Assembly (NCBI GenBank): GCA_958298945.1
Contig: OY282608.1
Coordinates: forward strand, 59,558,951-59,622,950
Reading direction: 5' to 3'
DNA: 64,000 bases
Source: Atherix ibis
Taxonomy: Eukaryota > Arthropoda > Insecta > Diptera > Athericidae
Positions 14,185 to 27,180 of this stretch are shown here, piece by piece (the first letter of the stretch is position 1; every line of letters begins with the position of its first letter). The position numbers and the translations under genes were made by a program. Below the pieces are notes generated by a model. It made no database searches. It was not told the DNA's origin and was given only the letters and a program-made list of their open reading frames with translations.

Positions 14185-14690
14185 ACTAACTTACAAGCCA
14201 ACAATCGATCAAACCAACAAAGCAACAAACCAACAAAACAACAAACCAACAAACCAACAAACCAACAAACCAACAAACCGACAAGCTAACAAACCAAAAA
14301 ACCAACAAACCAAAAAACCAACAAACCAACAAACCAACAAACGAACAAGCCAACAATCGAACAAACCAACAAAGCAACATCCCAACAAGCCAACAAACCA
14401 ACAAGCCAACTAACGAACAAACCAACAAACAAACAAACCAACAAACCAACAAACCAACAAACCAACAAACCAACAAACCAACAAACCAACAAACCAACAA
14501 ACCAACAAACCAACAAACCGACAAGCTAACAAACCAAAAAACCAACAAACCAAAAAACCAACAAACCAACAAACCAACAAACGAACAAGCCAACAATCGA
14601 ACAAACCAACAAAGCAACAACCCAACAAGCCAACAAACCAACAAGCCAACTAACGAACAAACCAACAAACAAACAAGCCAACTAACGAAC
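14185..14690. repeat. TTAC cassette 3
   Basis: ACTAACTTAC starts 4,224 bp after cassette 2. AATCGATC is at 14,203 and AAACCGAC at 14,278 and 14,518 (240 bp apart). A private AACATCCC variant near 14,376 replaces the usual AACAACCC. AAACGATC at about 14,845, just beyond the cassette, is another GATC site. Confidence 0.9.
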
Positions 14691-15306
14691 AAACCAACAA
14701 ACAAACAAACCAACAAACCAACAAACCAACAAACCAACAAACCAACAAACCAACAAGCCAATAAACCAACAAACCAACAAACCAACAAACTAACAAGCCA
14801 ACAAACCAAAAAACCAACAAACCAAAAAACCAACAAACCAACAAACGATCAAACCAACAAACCAACAAACCAACAAACCAACAAACCAACAAACCAATAA
14901 ACCAACAAACAAATAAACCTACAAACCAAAAAACCAACAAACCAACAAACCAACAAACCAACAAACCAACAAACTAACAAACCAACAAACCAACAAACCA
15001 ACAAACCAACAAACCAACAAACCAACAAACCAACAATCCAACAAACCAACAAACCAACAAACCAACAAACCAACAAACCAACAAACCAACAAACCAACAA
15101 ACCAACAAACCAACAAACCAACAAACCAACAAACCAACAAACCAACAAACCAACAAACCAACAAACCAACAAACCAACAAACCAACAAACCAACAAACCA
15201 ACAAACCATTAAACCAACAAACCAACAAACCAACAAACGAACAAACCAACAAACCAACAAACCAACAAACCAACAAACCAACAAACCAACAAACGAACAA
15301 ACCAAC

Positions 15307-16058
15307 AAGCCCACAAGCCAACAAGCCAACAAACCAACAAGCGAACAAACCAACAAACCAACAAACCAACAAACGAACAAACCAACAAGCCAACAAGCCA
15401 ACAAACCAAAAAACCAACAAGCCAACAAACCAACAAACCAACAATCCAACAAGCCAACAAGCCAACAAACCAACAAACGAACAAACCAACAAGCCAACAA
15501 GCCAACAAACCAAAAAACCAACAAGCCAACAAACCAACAAACCAACAAATGAACAAACCAACAAACGAACAAACCAACAAACCAACAAACCAACAAACCA
15601 ACAAGCCAACAAACCAACAAGCCAACAAACCAACAAACCAACAAACCAAGAAACCAACAAACCAACAAACCAACAAACCAACAAACGAACAAACCAACAA
15701 ACCAACAAACGAACAAACCAACAAACCAACAAGCCAACAAACAAACAAACCAACAAACGAACTAACAAACCAACAAACCAACGAACCAACAAACCAACAA
15801 GCCAACAAGCCAACAAATCAACAAACCAACAACACAACAAACCAACAAACCAACAAACCAACAAGCCAACAAACGAACAAACCAACAAATAAACAAACCA
15901 ACAAACCAACAAACCAACAAACCAACAAACCAACAAACCAACAAACCAACAAACGAACAAACCAACAAACCAACAAGCCAACAAACAAACAAACCAACAA
16001 ACGAACCAACAAACCAACAAACCAACAAACCAACAAATGAACAAAGCAACAAACGAAT
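15307..16058. repeat. GCCCAC-GAACTAAC-AAAGC module 4
   Basis: AAGCCCAC 15,307, AAATGAAC 15,547 (+240), AAACGAACTAAC 15,755 (+448), AAAGCAAC 16,043 preceded by AAATGAAC. AAGCCCAC, AAATGAAC, AAACGAACTAAC and the later AAATTAAC (16,203) each have a counterpart exactly 22,488 bp downstream. Differences seen against that copy: AAGCGAAC near 15,339 (AAGCCAAC there), AACACAAC at 15,831 (AACCCAAC there) and an AAAACAAC unit at about 38,139. Confidence 0.9.
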
Positions 16059-16202
16059 AAACCAACAAACCAACAAACCAACAAACCAACAAATCAACAA
16101 ACCAACAAACTAACAAGCCAACAAACCAAAAAACCAACAAACCAACAAACCAACAAACCAACAAACGAACAAACCAACAAACCAACAAGCCAACAAACAA
16201 AC

Positions 16203-19110
16203 AAATTAACAAACGAACCAACAAACCAACAAACCAACAAACCAACAAACCAACAAACCAACAAACCAACAAACCAACAAACCAACAAACCAACAAACCA
16301 ACAAACCAACAAACCAACAAACGAACAAACGAACAAACCAACAAACCAACAAGCCAACAAACAAACAAACCAACAAACGAACCAACAAACCAACAAACCA
16401 ACAAACCAACAAACCAACAAACAAACAAACCAACAAACCAACAAACCAACAAACGAACAAACGAACAAACGAACAAACAAACAAACAAACAAACCAACAA
16501 ACCAACAAGCCAACAAGCCAACAAGCCAACAAACCAACAAGCCAACAAGCCAACAAGCCAACAAACCAACAAACCAACAAACCAACAAACCAACAAACCA
16601 ACAAACCCACAAACGAACAAACCAACAAACCAATAAACCAACAAACAAATAAACCTACAAACCAACAAACCAACAAACCAACAAACCAACAAACCAACAA
16701 ACCAACAAACCAACAACCCAACAAACCAACAAACCAACAAACCAACAAACCAACAAACCAACAAACCAACAAACCAACAAACCAACAAACCAACAAACCA
16801 ACAAACCACTAACCCAACAAACCAACAAACCAACAAACCAACAACCCAACAAACCAACAAATAAACAAACGAACAAACCAACAAACCAACAAACGAACAA
16901 ACCAACAAACCAACAAACCAACAAACGAACAAACCAACAAACCAACAAACCAACAAACCAACAAGCCAACAAACCAACAAACCAACAAACCAACAAACTA
17001 ACAAGCCAACAAACCAAAAAACCAACAAACCAAAAAACCAACAAACCAACAAACGAACAAACCAACAAACCAACAAACCAACAAACCAACAAACCAACAA
17101 ACCAACAAACCAACAAACCAACAAACCAACAAGCCAACAAGCCAACAAACCAACAAACGAACAAACCAACAAGCCAACAAGCCAACAAACCAAAAAACCA
17201 ACAAGCCAACAAACCAACAAACCAACAAACCAACAAACGAACAAACAAACAAACGAACAAACCAACAAACCAACAAACCAACAAACCAACAAGCCAACAA
17301 ACCAACAAGCCAACAAACCAACAAACCAACAAACCAAGAAACCAACAAACCAACAAACCAACAAACCAACAAACCAACAAACGAACAAACCAACAAACCA
17401 ACAAACGAACAAACCAACAAACCAACAAGCCAACAAACGAACAAACCAACAAACCAACAAGCCAACAAACAAACAAACCAACAAACGAACAAACCAACAA
17501 GCCAACAAGCCAACAAACCAAAAAACCAACAAGCCAACAAACCAACAAACCAAAAAACCAACAAACGAACAAACCAACAAACCAGCAAACCAACAAACCA
17601 ACAAACCAACAAACCAAAAAACCAACAAACCAACAAACCAACAAACCAACAAACCAACAAACCAACAAACCAACAAACCAACAAACCAACAAACCAACAA
17701 ACCAACAAACCAACAAACCAACAAACCAACAAACCAACAAACCAACAAACCAACAAACCAACAAACCAACAAACCAACAAACCAACAAATCAACAAACCA
17801 ACAAACCAACAAACCAACAAACCAACAAACCAACAAACCAACAAACCAACAAACCAACAAACCAACAAACCAACAAACCAACAAACCAACAAACCAACAA
17901 ACCAACAAACCAACAAACCAACAAACCAACAAACCAACAAACGAACAAACCAACAAACCAACAAACCAACAAACCAACAAACCAACAAACCAACAAACCA
18001 ACAAGCCAACAAACAAACAAATTAACAAACGAACCAATAAACCAACAAACCAACAAACCAACAAACCAACAAATCAACAAACCAACAAACCAACAAACCA
18101 ACAAACCAACAAACGAACAAACGAACAAACCAACAAACCAACAAGCCAACAAACAAACAAACCAACAAACGAACCAACAAACCAACAAACCAACAAACCA
18201 ACAAACCAACAAACAAACAAACCAACAAACCAACAAACCAACAAACGAACAAACGAACAAACGAACAAACAAACAAACAAACAAACCAACAAACCAACAA
18301 GCCAACAAGCCAACAAGCCAACAGACCAACAAGCCAATAAGCCAACAAGCCAACAAACCAACAAACCAACAAACCAACAAACCAACAAACCAACAAACCA
18401 ACAAACGAACAAACCAACAAACCAATAAACCAACAAACAAATAAACCTACAAACCAACAAACCAACAAACCAACAAACCAACAAACCAACAAACCAACAA
18501 ACCAACAACCCAACAAACCAACAAACCAACAAACCAACAAACCAACAAACCAACAAACCAACAAACCAACAAACCAACAAACCAACAAACCACTAACCCA
18601 ACAAACCAACAAACCAACAAACCAACAACCCAACAAACCAACAAATAAACAAACGAACAAACCAACAAACCAACAAACGAACAAACCAACAAACCAACAA
18701 ACCAACAAACGAACAAACCAACAAACCAACAAACCAACAAGCCAACAAACCAACAAACCAACAAACCAACAAACTAACAAGCCAACAAACCAAAAAACCA
18801 ACAAACCAAAAAACCAACAAACCAACAAACGAACAAACCAACAAACCAACAAACCAACAAACCAACAAACCAACAAACCAACAAACCAACAAACCAACAA
18901 GCCAACAAGCCAACAAACCAACAAACGAACAAACCAACAAGCCAACAAGCCAACAAACCAAAAAACCAACAAGCCAACAAACCAACAAACCAACAAACCA
19001 ACAAACGAACAAACAAACAAACGAACAAACCAACAAACCAACAAACCAACAAACCAACAAGCCAACAAACCAACAAGCCAACAAACCAACAAACCAACAA
19101 ACCAAGAAAC
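16203..19110. repeat. 1.8-kb tandem duplication
   Basis: AAATTAAC (16,203 and 18,019), AAACCACT followed by AACCC (16,803 and 18,587), AAATAAAC (16,859 and 18,643) and AAACTAAC (16,995 and 18,771) pair at offsets of 1,816 falling to 1,776 bp, all multiples of 8. AAACCACT, in place of the usual AAACCACC, marks this subfamily; the only other copy I found is at 40,662. Confidence 0.85.
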
Positions 19111-19766
19111 CAACAAACCAACAAACCAACAAACCAACAAACGAACAAACCAACAAACCAACAAACGAACAAACCAACAAACCAACAAGCCAACAAACAA
19201 ACAAACCAATAAACGAACCAACAAACCAACAAACCAACGAACCAACAAACCAACAAGCCAACAAGCCAACAAATCAACAAACCAACAAACCAACAAACCA
19301 ACAAACCAACAAACCAATAAGCCAACAAACGAACAAACCAACAAATAAACAAACCAACAAACCAACAAACCAACAAACCAAGAAACCAACAAACCAACAA
19401 ACCAACAAACCAACAAACGAACAAACCAACAACCCAACAAGCCAACAAACAAACAAACCAACAAACGAACAAACCAACAAGCCAACAAGCCAACAAACCA
19501 AAAAACCAACAAGCCAACAAACCAACAAACCAAAAAACCAACAAACGAACAAACCAACAAACCAGCAAACCAACAAACCAACAAACCAACAAACCAAAAA
19601 ACCAACAAACCAACAAACCAACAAACCAACAAACCAACAAACCAACAAACCAACAAACCAACAAACCAACAAACCAACAAACCAACAAACCAACAAACCA
19701 ACAAACCAACAAACCAACAAACCAACAAACCAACAAACCAACAAACCAACAAACCAACAAACCAAC
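17431..19766. repeat. 1,980-bp repeat pair, second copy from 19,411
   Basis: Positions 17,431-17,786 and 19,411-19,766 match over 356 bp with one difference seen (A at 17,453, C at the matching base). Each includes AAACCAGC followed, after AAACCAAA, by exactly 21 pure units. The next slot has AAATCAAC in one copy (17,787) and AAACCAAT in the other (19,767). The period is 247.5 units, so a half unit lies inside it. Confidence 0.9.
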
Positions 19767-19974
19767 AAACCAATAAACCAACAAACCAACAAACCAACAA
19801 ACCAACAAACCAACAAACCAACAAACCAACAAACCAACAAACCAACAAACCAACAAACCAACAAACCAACAAACCAACAAACGAACAAACCAACAAACCA
19901 ACAAACCAACAAACCAACAAACCAACAAACCAACTCACCAACAAACCAACAAACCAACAAACGAACAAACCAAC

Positions 19975-20726
19975 AAGCCCACAAGCCAACAAGCCAACAA
20001 ACCAACAAGCCAACAAACCAACAAACCAACAAACCAACAAACGAACAAACCAACAAGCCAACAAGCCAACAAACCAAAAAACCAACAAGCCAACAAACCA
20101 ACAAACCAACAATCCAACAAGCCAACAAGCCAACAAACCAACAAACGAACAAACCAACAAGCCAACAAGCCAACAAACCAAAAAACCAACAAGCCAACAA
20201 ACCAACAAACCAACAAACCAACAAACCAACAAATGAACAAACCAACAAACGAACAAACCAACAAACCAACAAACCAACAAACCAACAAGCCAACAAACCA
20301 ACAAGCCAACAAACCAACAAACCAACAAACCAACAAACCAACAAACCAACAAACCAACAAACGAACAAACCAACAAACCAACAAACGAACAAACCAACAA
20401 ACCAACAAGCCAACAAACAAACAAACCAACAAACGAACTAACAAACCAACAAACCAACGAACCAACAAACCAACAAGCCAACAAGCCAACAAATCAACAA
20501 ACCAACAAACCAACAAACCAACAAACCAACAAACCAACAAGCCAACAAGCGAACAAACCAACAAATAAACAAACCAACAAACCAACAAACCAACAAACCA
20601 ACAAACCAACAAACCAACAAACCAACAAACGAACAAACCAACAAACCAACAAACAAACAAACCAACAAACGAACCAACAAACCAACAAACCAACAAACCA
20701 ACAAACGAACAAAGCAACAAACGAAT
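19975..20726. repeat. GCCCAC-GAACTAAC-AAAGC module 5
   Basis: AAGCCCAC 19,975, AAATGAAC 20,231 (+256), AAACGAACTAAC 20,431 (+456), AAAGCAAC 20,711 preceded by AAACGAAC (CpG state). An AACTCACC variant lies just upstream near 19,933. Confidence 0.87.
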
Positions 20727-21287
20727 AAACCAACAAACCAACAAACCAACAAACCAACAAATCAACAAACCAACAAACTAACAAGCCAACAAACCAACAA
20801 ACCAACAAACCAACAAACGAACAAAACAACAAACCATCAAGCCAACAAACAAACAAACCAACAAACGAACCAACAAACCAACAAACCAACAAACCAACAA
20901 ACGAACAAAGCAACAAACGAATAAACCAACAAACCAACAAACCAACAAACCAACAAACCAACAAACCAACAAACCAACAAACCAACAAACCAACAAACCA
21001 ACAAACCAACAAACCAACAAACCAACAAACGAACAAACCAACAAACCAACAAGCCAACAAACAAACAAACCAACAAACGAACCAACAAACCAACAAACCA
21101 ACAAACCAACAAACGAACAAAGCAACAAACGAATAAACCAACAAACCAACAAACCAACAAACCAACAAACCAACAAACCAAGAAACCAAAAAAACCAACA
21201 AACCAACAAACCAACAAACGAACAAACCAGCAAACCAACAAACGAACAAACCAACAAACCAACAAGCCAACAAACAAACAAACCAAG

Positions 21288-22785
21288 AAACGAACTAACA
21301 AACCAACAAACCAACGAACCAACAAACCAACAAGCCAACAAGCCAACAAATCAACAAACCAACAAACCAACAAACCAACAAACCAACAAACCAACAAGCC
21401 AACAAACGAACAAACTAACAAATAAACAAACCAACAAACCAACAAACCAACAAACCAACAAACCAGCAAACCAACAAACGAACAAACCAACAAACCAACA
21501 AGCCAACAAACAAACAAACCAACAAACGAACCAACAAACCAACAAACCAACAAACCAACAAACCAACAAACCAACAAACCAACAAACCAACAAACCAACA
21601 AACCAACAAACCAACAAACGAACAAACGAACAAACGAACAACCAAACAAACAAACAAACCAACAAACCAACAAGCCAACAAGCCAACAAACCAACAAGCC
21701 AACAATCGAACAAACCAACAAAGCAACAAACCAACAAACCAACAAACCAACAAACCAACAAACAAACAAACCAACAAACCAACAAGCTAACAAACCAAAA
21801 AACCAATAAACCAAAAAACCAACAAACCAACAAACCAACAAACGAACAAGCCAACAATCGAACAAACCAACAAATCAACAACCCAACAAGCCAACAAACC
21901 AACAAGCCAACAAACGAACAAACCAACAAACAAACAAACCAACAAACCAACAAACCAACAAACCAACAAACCAACAAACGAACAAACCAACAAACCAAAA
22001 AGTCAACAAACAAACAAACCAACAAACAAACCAACAAACCAACAAACCAACAAACCAAGAAACCAACAAACCAACAAACCAACAAACCAACAAACCAACA
22101 AACCAACAAACCAACAAACTAACAAACGAACAAACGAACAAACCAACAAACAAACAAACCAACAAACTAACAAGCCAACAAGCCAACAAACCAACAAGCC
22201 AACAAACGAACAAACCAACAAACCAACAAACCAACAAACCAACAAACCAACAAACCAACAAACCAACAAACCAACAAACCAACAAACCAACAAACCAACA
22301 AACCAACAAACCAACAAACCAACAAACCAACAAACCAACAAACCAACAAACCAACAAACCAACAAACCAACAAACCAACAAACCAACAAACCAACAAACC
22401 AACAAACCAACAAACCAACAAACCAACAAACCAACAAACCAACAAACCAACAAACGAACAAACAAAAACCAACAAACGAACAAACCAACAAACCAACACA
22501 CCAACAAACCAACAACTCAACCAACCCACAAACCTACAAACGAACAAACCAACAAACCAACAAGCCAACAAAGCTACAAACCAACAAACGAACAAACCAA
22601 CAAGCCAACAAGCCAACAAACCAAAAAACCAACAAGCCAACAAACCAACAAACCAAAAAACCAACAAACGAACAAGCCAACAAACCAGCAAACCAACAAA
22701 CCAACAAACCAACAAACCAACAAACCAACAAACGAACAAACCAACAAACTAATAAACCAACAAACAAATAAACCTACAAACCAAA
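21288..22785. repeat. Proximal block, copy 2
   Basis: This is the counterpart of 801-2,330. Private differences include AAACCAAG before the first GAACTAAC motif (21,281), an extra A giving an A7 tract near 21,187-21,193 (a 1-bp register shift) and AAAGCTAC at 22,570 where copy 1 has AAGCCTAC. The run at 22,212-22,451 is 30 pure units. Confidence 0.85.
22452..22577. repeat. CAAAAACC cassette (ACTCAACC subtype)
   Basis: AACTCAACC is at 22,514 and the closing unit is AAAGCTAC at 22,570, again 118 bp from the start. The offset to the first copy is 20,463 bp. Confidence 0.88.
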
Positions 22786-23177
22786 AAACCAACAAACCAA
22801 CAAACCAACAAACCAACAAACCAACAAACCAACAAACCAACAAACCAACAAACCAACAAACCAACAAACCAACAAACCAACAAACCAACAAACCAACAAA
22901 CCAACAAACCAACAAACCAACAAACCAACAAACCAACAAACCAACAAACCAACAAACCAACAAACCAACAAACCAACAAACCAACAAACCAACAAACCAA
23001 CAAACCAACAAACCAACAAACCAACAAACCAACAAACCAACAAACCAACAAACCAACAAACCAACAAACCAACAAACCAACAAACCAACAAACCAACAAA
23101 CCAACAAACCAACAAACCAACAAACCAACAAACCAACAAACCAACAAACCAACAAACCAACAAACCAACAAACCAAC
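22786..23177. repeat. Longest pure AAACCAAC run, 49 units
   Basis: 392 bp without a single deviation from the consensus, bounded by AAACCAAA upstream and AAACGAAC at 23,178. It is the longest perfect stretch I found in the window. Confidence 0.93.
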
Positions 23178-23249
23178 AAACGAACAAACCAACAAACCAA
23201 CAAACCAACAAACCAACAAACCAACAAACCAACAAACGAACAAACCAAC

Positions 23250-24033
23250 AAGCCCACAAGCCAACAAGCCAACAAACCAACAAGCCAACAAACCAACAAA
23301 CCAACAAACCAACAAACGAACAAACCAACAAGCCAACAAGCCAACAAACCAAAAAACCAACAAGCCAACAAACCAACAATCCAACAAGCCAACAAGCCAA
23401 CAAACCAACAAACGAACAAACCAACAAGCCAACAAGCCAACAAACCAAAAAACCAACAAGCCAACAAACCAACAAACCAACAAACCAACAAATGAACAAA
23501 CCAACAAACGAACAAACCAACAAACCAACAAACCAACAAACCAACAAACCAACAAGCCAACAAACCAATAAGCCAACAAACCAACAAACCAACAAACCAA
23601 GAAACCAACAAACCAACAAACCAACAAACCAACAAACGAACAAACCAACAAACCAACAAACGAACAAACCAACAAACCAACAAGCCAACAAACAAACAAA
23701 CCAACAAACGAACTAACAAACCAACAAACCAACGAACCAACAAACCAACAAGCCAACAAGCCAACAAATCAACAAACCAACAAACCAACAAACCAACAAA
23801 CCAACAAACCAACAAACCAACAAGCCAACAAACGAACAAACCAACAAATAAACAAACCAACAAACCAACAAACCAACAAACCAACAAACCAACAAACCAA
23901 CAAACCAACAAACCAACAAACCAACAAACGAACAAACCAACAAACCAACAAGCCAACAAACAAACAAACCAACAAACGAACCAACAAACCAACAAACCAA
24001 CAAACCAACAAACGAACAAAGCAACAAACGAAT
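23250..24033. repeat. GCCCAC-GAACTAAC-AAAGC module 6
   Basis: AAGCCCAC 23,250, AAATGAAC 23,490 (+240), AAACGAACTAAC 23,706 (+456), AAAGCAAC 24,018 preceded by AAACGAAC. Confidence 0.87.
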
Positions 24034-24217
24034 AAACCAACAAACCAACAAACCAACAAACCAACAAACCAACAAACCAACAAACCAACAAACCAACAAA
24101 CCAACAAACCAACAAACCAACAAACCAACAAACCAACAAACCAACAAACCAACAAACCAACAAACCAACAAACCAACAAACCAACAAACCAACAAACCAA
24201 CAAACCAACAAACCAAC

Positions 24218-24343
24218 AAACGAACAAACAAAAACCAACAAACGAACAAACCAACAAACCAACACACCAACAAACCAACAACTCAACCAACCCACAAACC
24301 TACAAACGAACAAACCAACAAACCAACAAGCCAACAAGCCTAC
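24218..24343. repeat. CAAAAACC cassette (ACTCAACC subtype)
   Basis: AACTCAACC at 24,280 and AAGCCTAC at 24,336, 118 bp from the start. The 25 pure units at 24,552-24,751 lie 0.2 kb downstream. Confidence 0.88.
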
Positions 24344-24815
24344 AAACCAACAAACGAACAAACCAACAAGCCAACAAGCCAACAAACCAAAAAACCAACA
24401 AGCCAACAAACCAACAAACCAAAAAACCAACAAACGAACAAGCCAACAAACCAGCAAACCAACAAACCAACAAACCAACAAACCAACAAACCAACAAACG
24501 AACAAACCAACAAACTAATAAACCAACAAACAAATAAACCTACAAACCAAAAAACCAACAAACCAACAAACCAACAAACCAACAAACCAACAAACCAACA
24601 AACCAACAAACCAACAAACCAACAAACCAACAAACCAACAAACCAACAAACCAACAAACCAACAAACCAACAAACCAACAAACCAACAAACCAACAAACC
24701 AACAAACCAACAAACCAACAAACCAACAAACCAACAAACCAACAAACCAACAAACGAACAAACCAACAAACCAACAAACCAACAAACCAACAAACCAACA
24801 AACGAACAAACCAAC

Positions 24816-25583
24816 AAGCCCACAAGCCAACAAGCCAACAAACCAACAAGCCAACAAACCAACAAACCAACAAACCAACAAACGAACAAACCAACAAGCC
24901 AACAAGCCAACAAACCAAAAAACCAACAAGCCAACAAACCAACAATCCAACAAGCCAACAAGCCAACAAACCAACAAACGAACAAACCAACAAGCCAACA
25001 AGCCAACAAACCAAAAAACCAACAAGCCAACAAACCAACAAACCAACAAACCAACAAATGAACAAACCAACAAACGAACAAACCAACAAACCAACAAACC
25101 AACAAACCAACAAGCCAACAAACCAATAAGCCAACAAACCAACAAACCAAGAAACCAAGAAACCAACAAACCAACAAACCAACAAACCAACAAACGAACA
25201 AACCAACAAACCAACAAACGAACAAACCAACAAACCAACAAGCCAACAAACAAACAAACCAACAAACGAACTAACAAACCAACAAACCAACGAACCAACA
25301 AACCAACAAGCCAACAAGCCAACAAATCAACAAACCAACAAACCAACAAACCAACAAACCAACAAACCAACAAACCAACAAGCCAACAAACGAACAAACC
25401 AACAAATAAACAAACCAACAAACCAACAAACCAACAAACCAACAAACCAACAAACCAACAAACCAACAAACCAACAAACCAACAAACGAACAAACCAACA
25501 AACCAACAAGCCAACAAACAAACAAACCAACAAACGAACCAACAAACCAACAAACCAACAAACGAACAAAGCAACAAACGAAT
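24816..25583. repeat. GCCCAC-GAACTAAC-AAAGC module 7
   Basis: AAGCCCAC 24,816, AAATGAAC 25,056 (+240), AAACGAACTAAC 25,264 (+448), AAAGCAAC 25,568 preceded by AAACGAAC. It is the last GCCCAC landmark before a gap of almost 8.9 kb. Confidence 0.87.
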
Positions 25584-27180
25584 AAACCAACAAACCAACA
25601 AACCAACAAACCAACAAACCAACAAACCAACAAATCAACAAACCAACAAACTAACAAGCCAACAAACCAAAAAACCAACAAACCAACAAACCAACAAACC
25701 AACAAACGAACAAACCAACAAACCAACAAGCCAACAAACAAACAAAATAACAAACGAACCAACAAACCAACAAACCAACAAACCAACAAACCAACAAACC
25801 AACAAACCAACAAACCAACAAACCAACAAACGAACAAACGAACAAACCAACAAACCAACAAGCCAACAAACCAACAAACCAACAAACCAACAAACCAACA
25901 AACCAACAAACCAACAAACCAACAAACCAACAAACCAACAAACCAACAAACGAACAAACGAACAAACGAACAAACGAACAAACGAACAAACAAACAAACA
26001 AACAAACCAACAAACCAACAAGCCAACAAGCCAACAAATCAACAAGCCAACAAGCCAACAAGCCAACAAACCTACAAACCAACAAACCAACAAACCAACA
26101 AACCAACAAACGAACAAACCAACAAACCAATAAACCAACAAACAAATAAACCTACAAACCAACAAACCAACAAACCAACAAACCAACAAACCAACAAACC
26201 AACAAACCAACAACCCAACAAAGCAACAAACCAACAAACCAACAAACCAACAAACCAACAAACCAACAAACCAACAAACCAACAAACCAACAAACCACCA
26301 ACCCAACAAACCAACAAACCAACAAACCAACAACCCAACAAACCAACAAACCAACAAACCAACAAACCAACAAACCAACAAGCCAACAATCCAACAAACC
26401 AACAAGCCAACAAACCAAAAAACGAACAAACCAACAAGCCAACAAACCAACATACCAACAAACCTACAAATAAACAAACGAACAAACCAACAAACCAACA
26501 AACGAAATAACCAACAAACCAACAAACCAACAAACGAACAAACCAACAAACCAACAAACCAACAAGCCAACAAACCAACAAACCAACAAACCAACAAACT
26601 AACAAGCCAACAAACCAAAAAACCAACAAACCAAAAAACCAACAAACCAACAAACGAACAAACCAACAAACCAACAAACCAACAAACCAACAAACCAACA
26701 AACCAACAAACCAACAAGCCAACAAGCCAACAAACCAACAAACGAACAAACCAACAAGCCAACAATCCAACAAACCAAAAAACCAACAAGCCAACAAACC
26801 AACAAACCAACAAACCAACAAACGAACAAACAAACAAACGAACAAACCAACAAACCAACAAACCAACAAACCAACAAGCCAACAAACCAACAAGCCAACA
26901 AACCAACAAACCAACAAACCAAGAAACCAACAAACCAACAAACCAACAAACCAACAAACGAACAAACCAACAAACCAACAAACGAACAAACCAACAAACC
27001 AACAAGCCAACAAACAAACAAACCAATAAACGAACCAACAAACCAACAAACCAACGAACCAACAAACCAACAAGCCAACAAGCCAACAAATCAACAAACC
27101 AACAAACCAACAAACCAACAAACCAACAAACCAACAAACCAACAAACCAACAAACCAACAAACCAACAACCCAACAAAGC

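Larger units (their letters stand above)
22452..25583. repeat. 1.57-1.77-kb tandem duplication
   Basis: CAAAAACC cassettes at 22,452 and 24,218 are 1,766 bp apart, while the following AAGCCCAC (23,250 and 24,816) and AAATGAAC (23,490 and 25,056) are 1,566 bp apart. The 200-bp difference is almost all explained by the pure run between them: 49 units in the first copy, 25 in the second. Confidence 0.88.
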
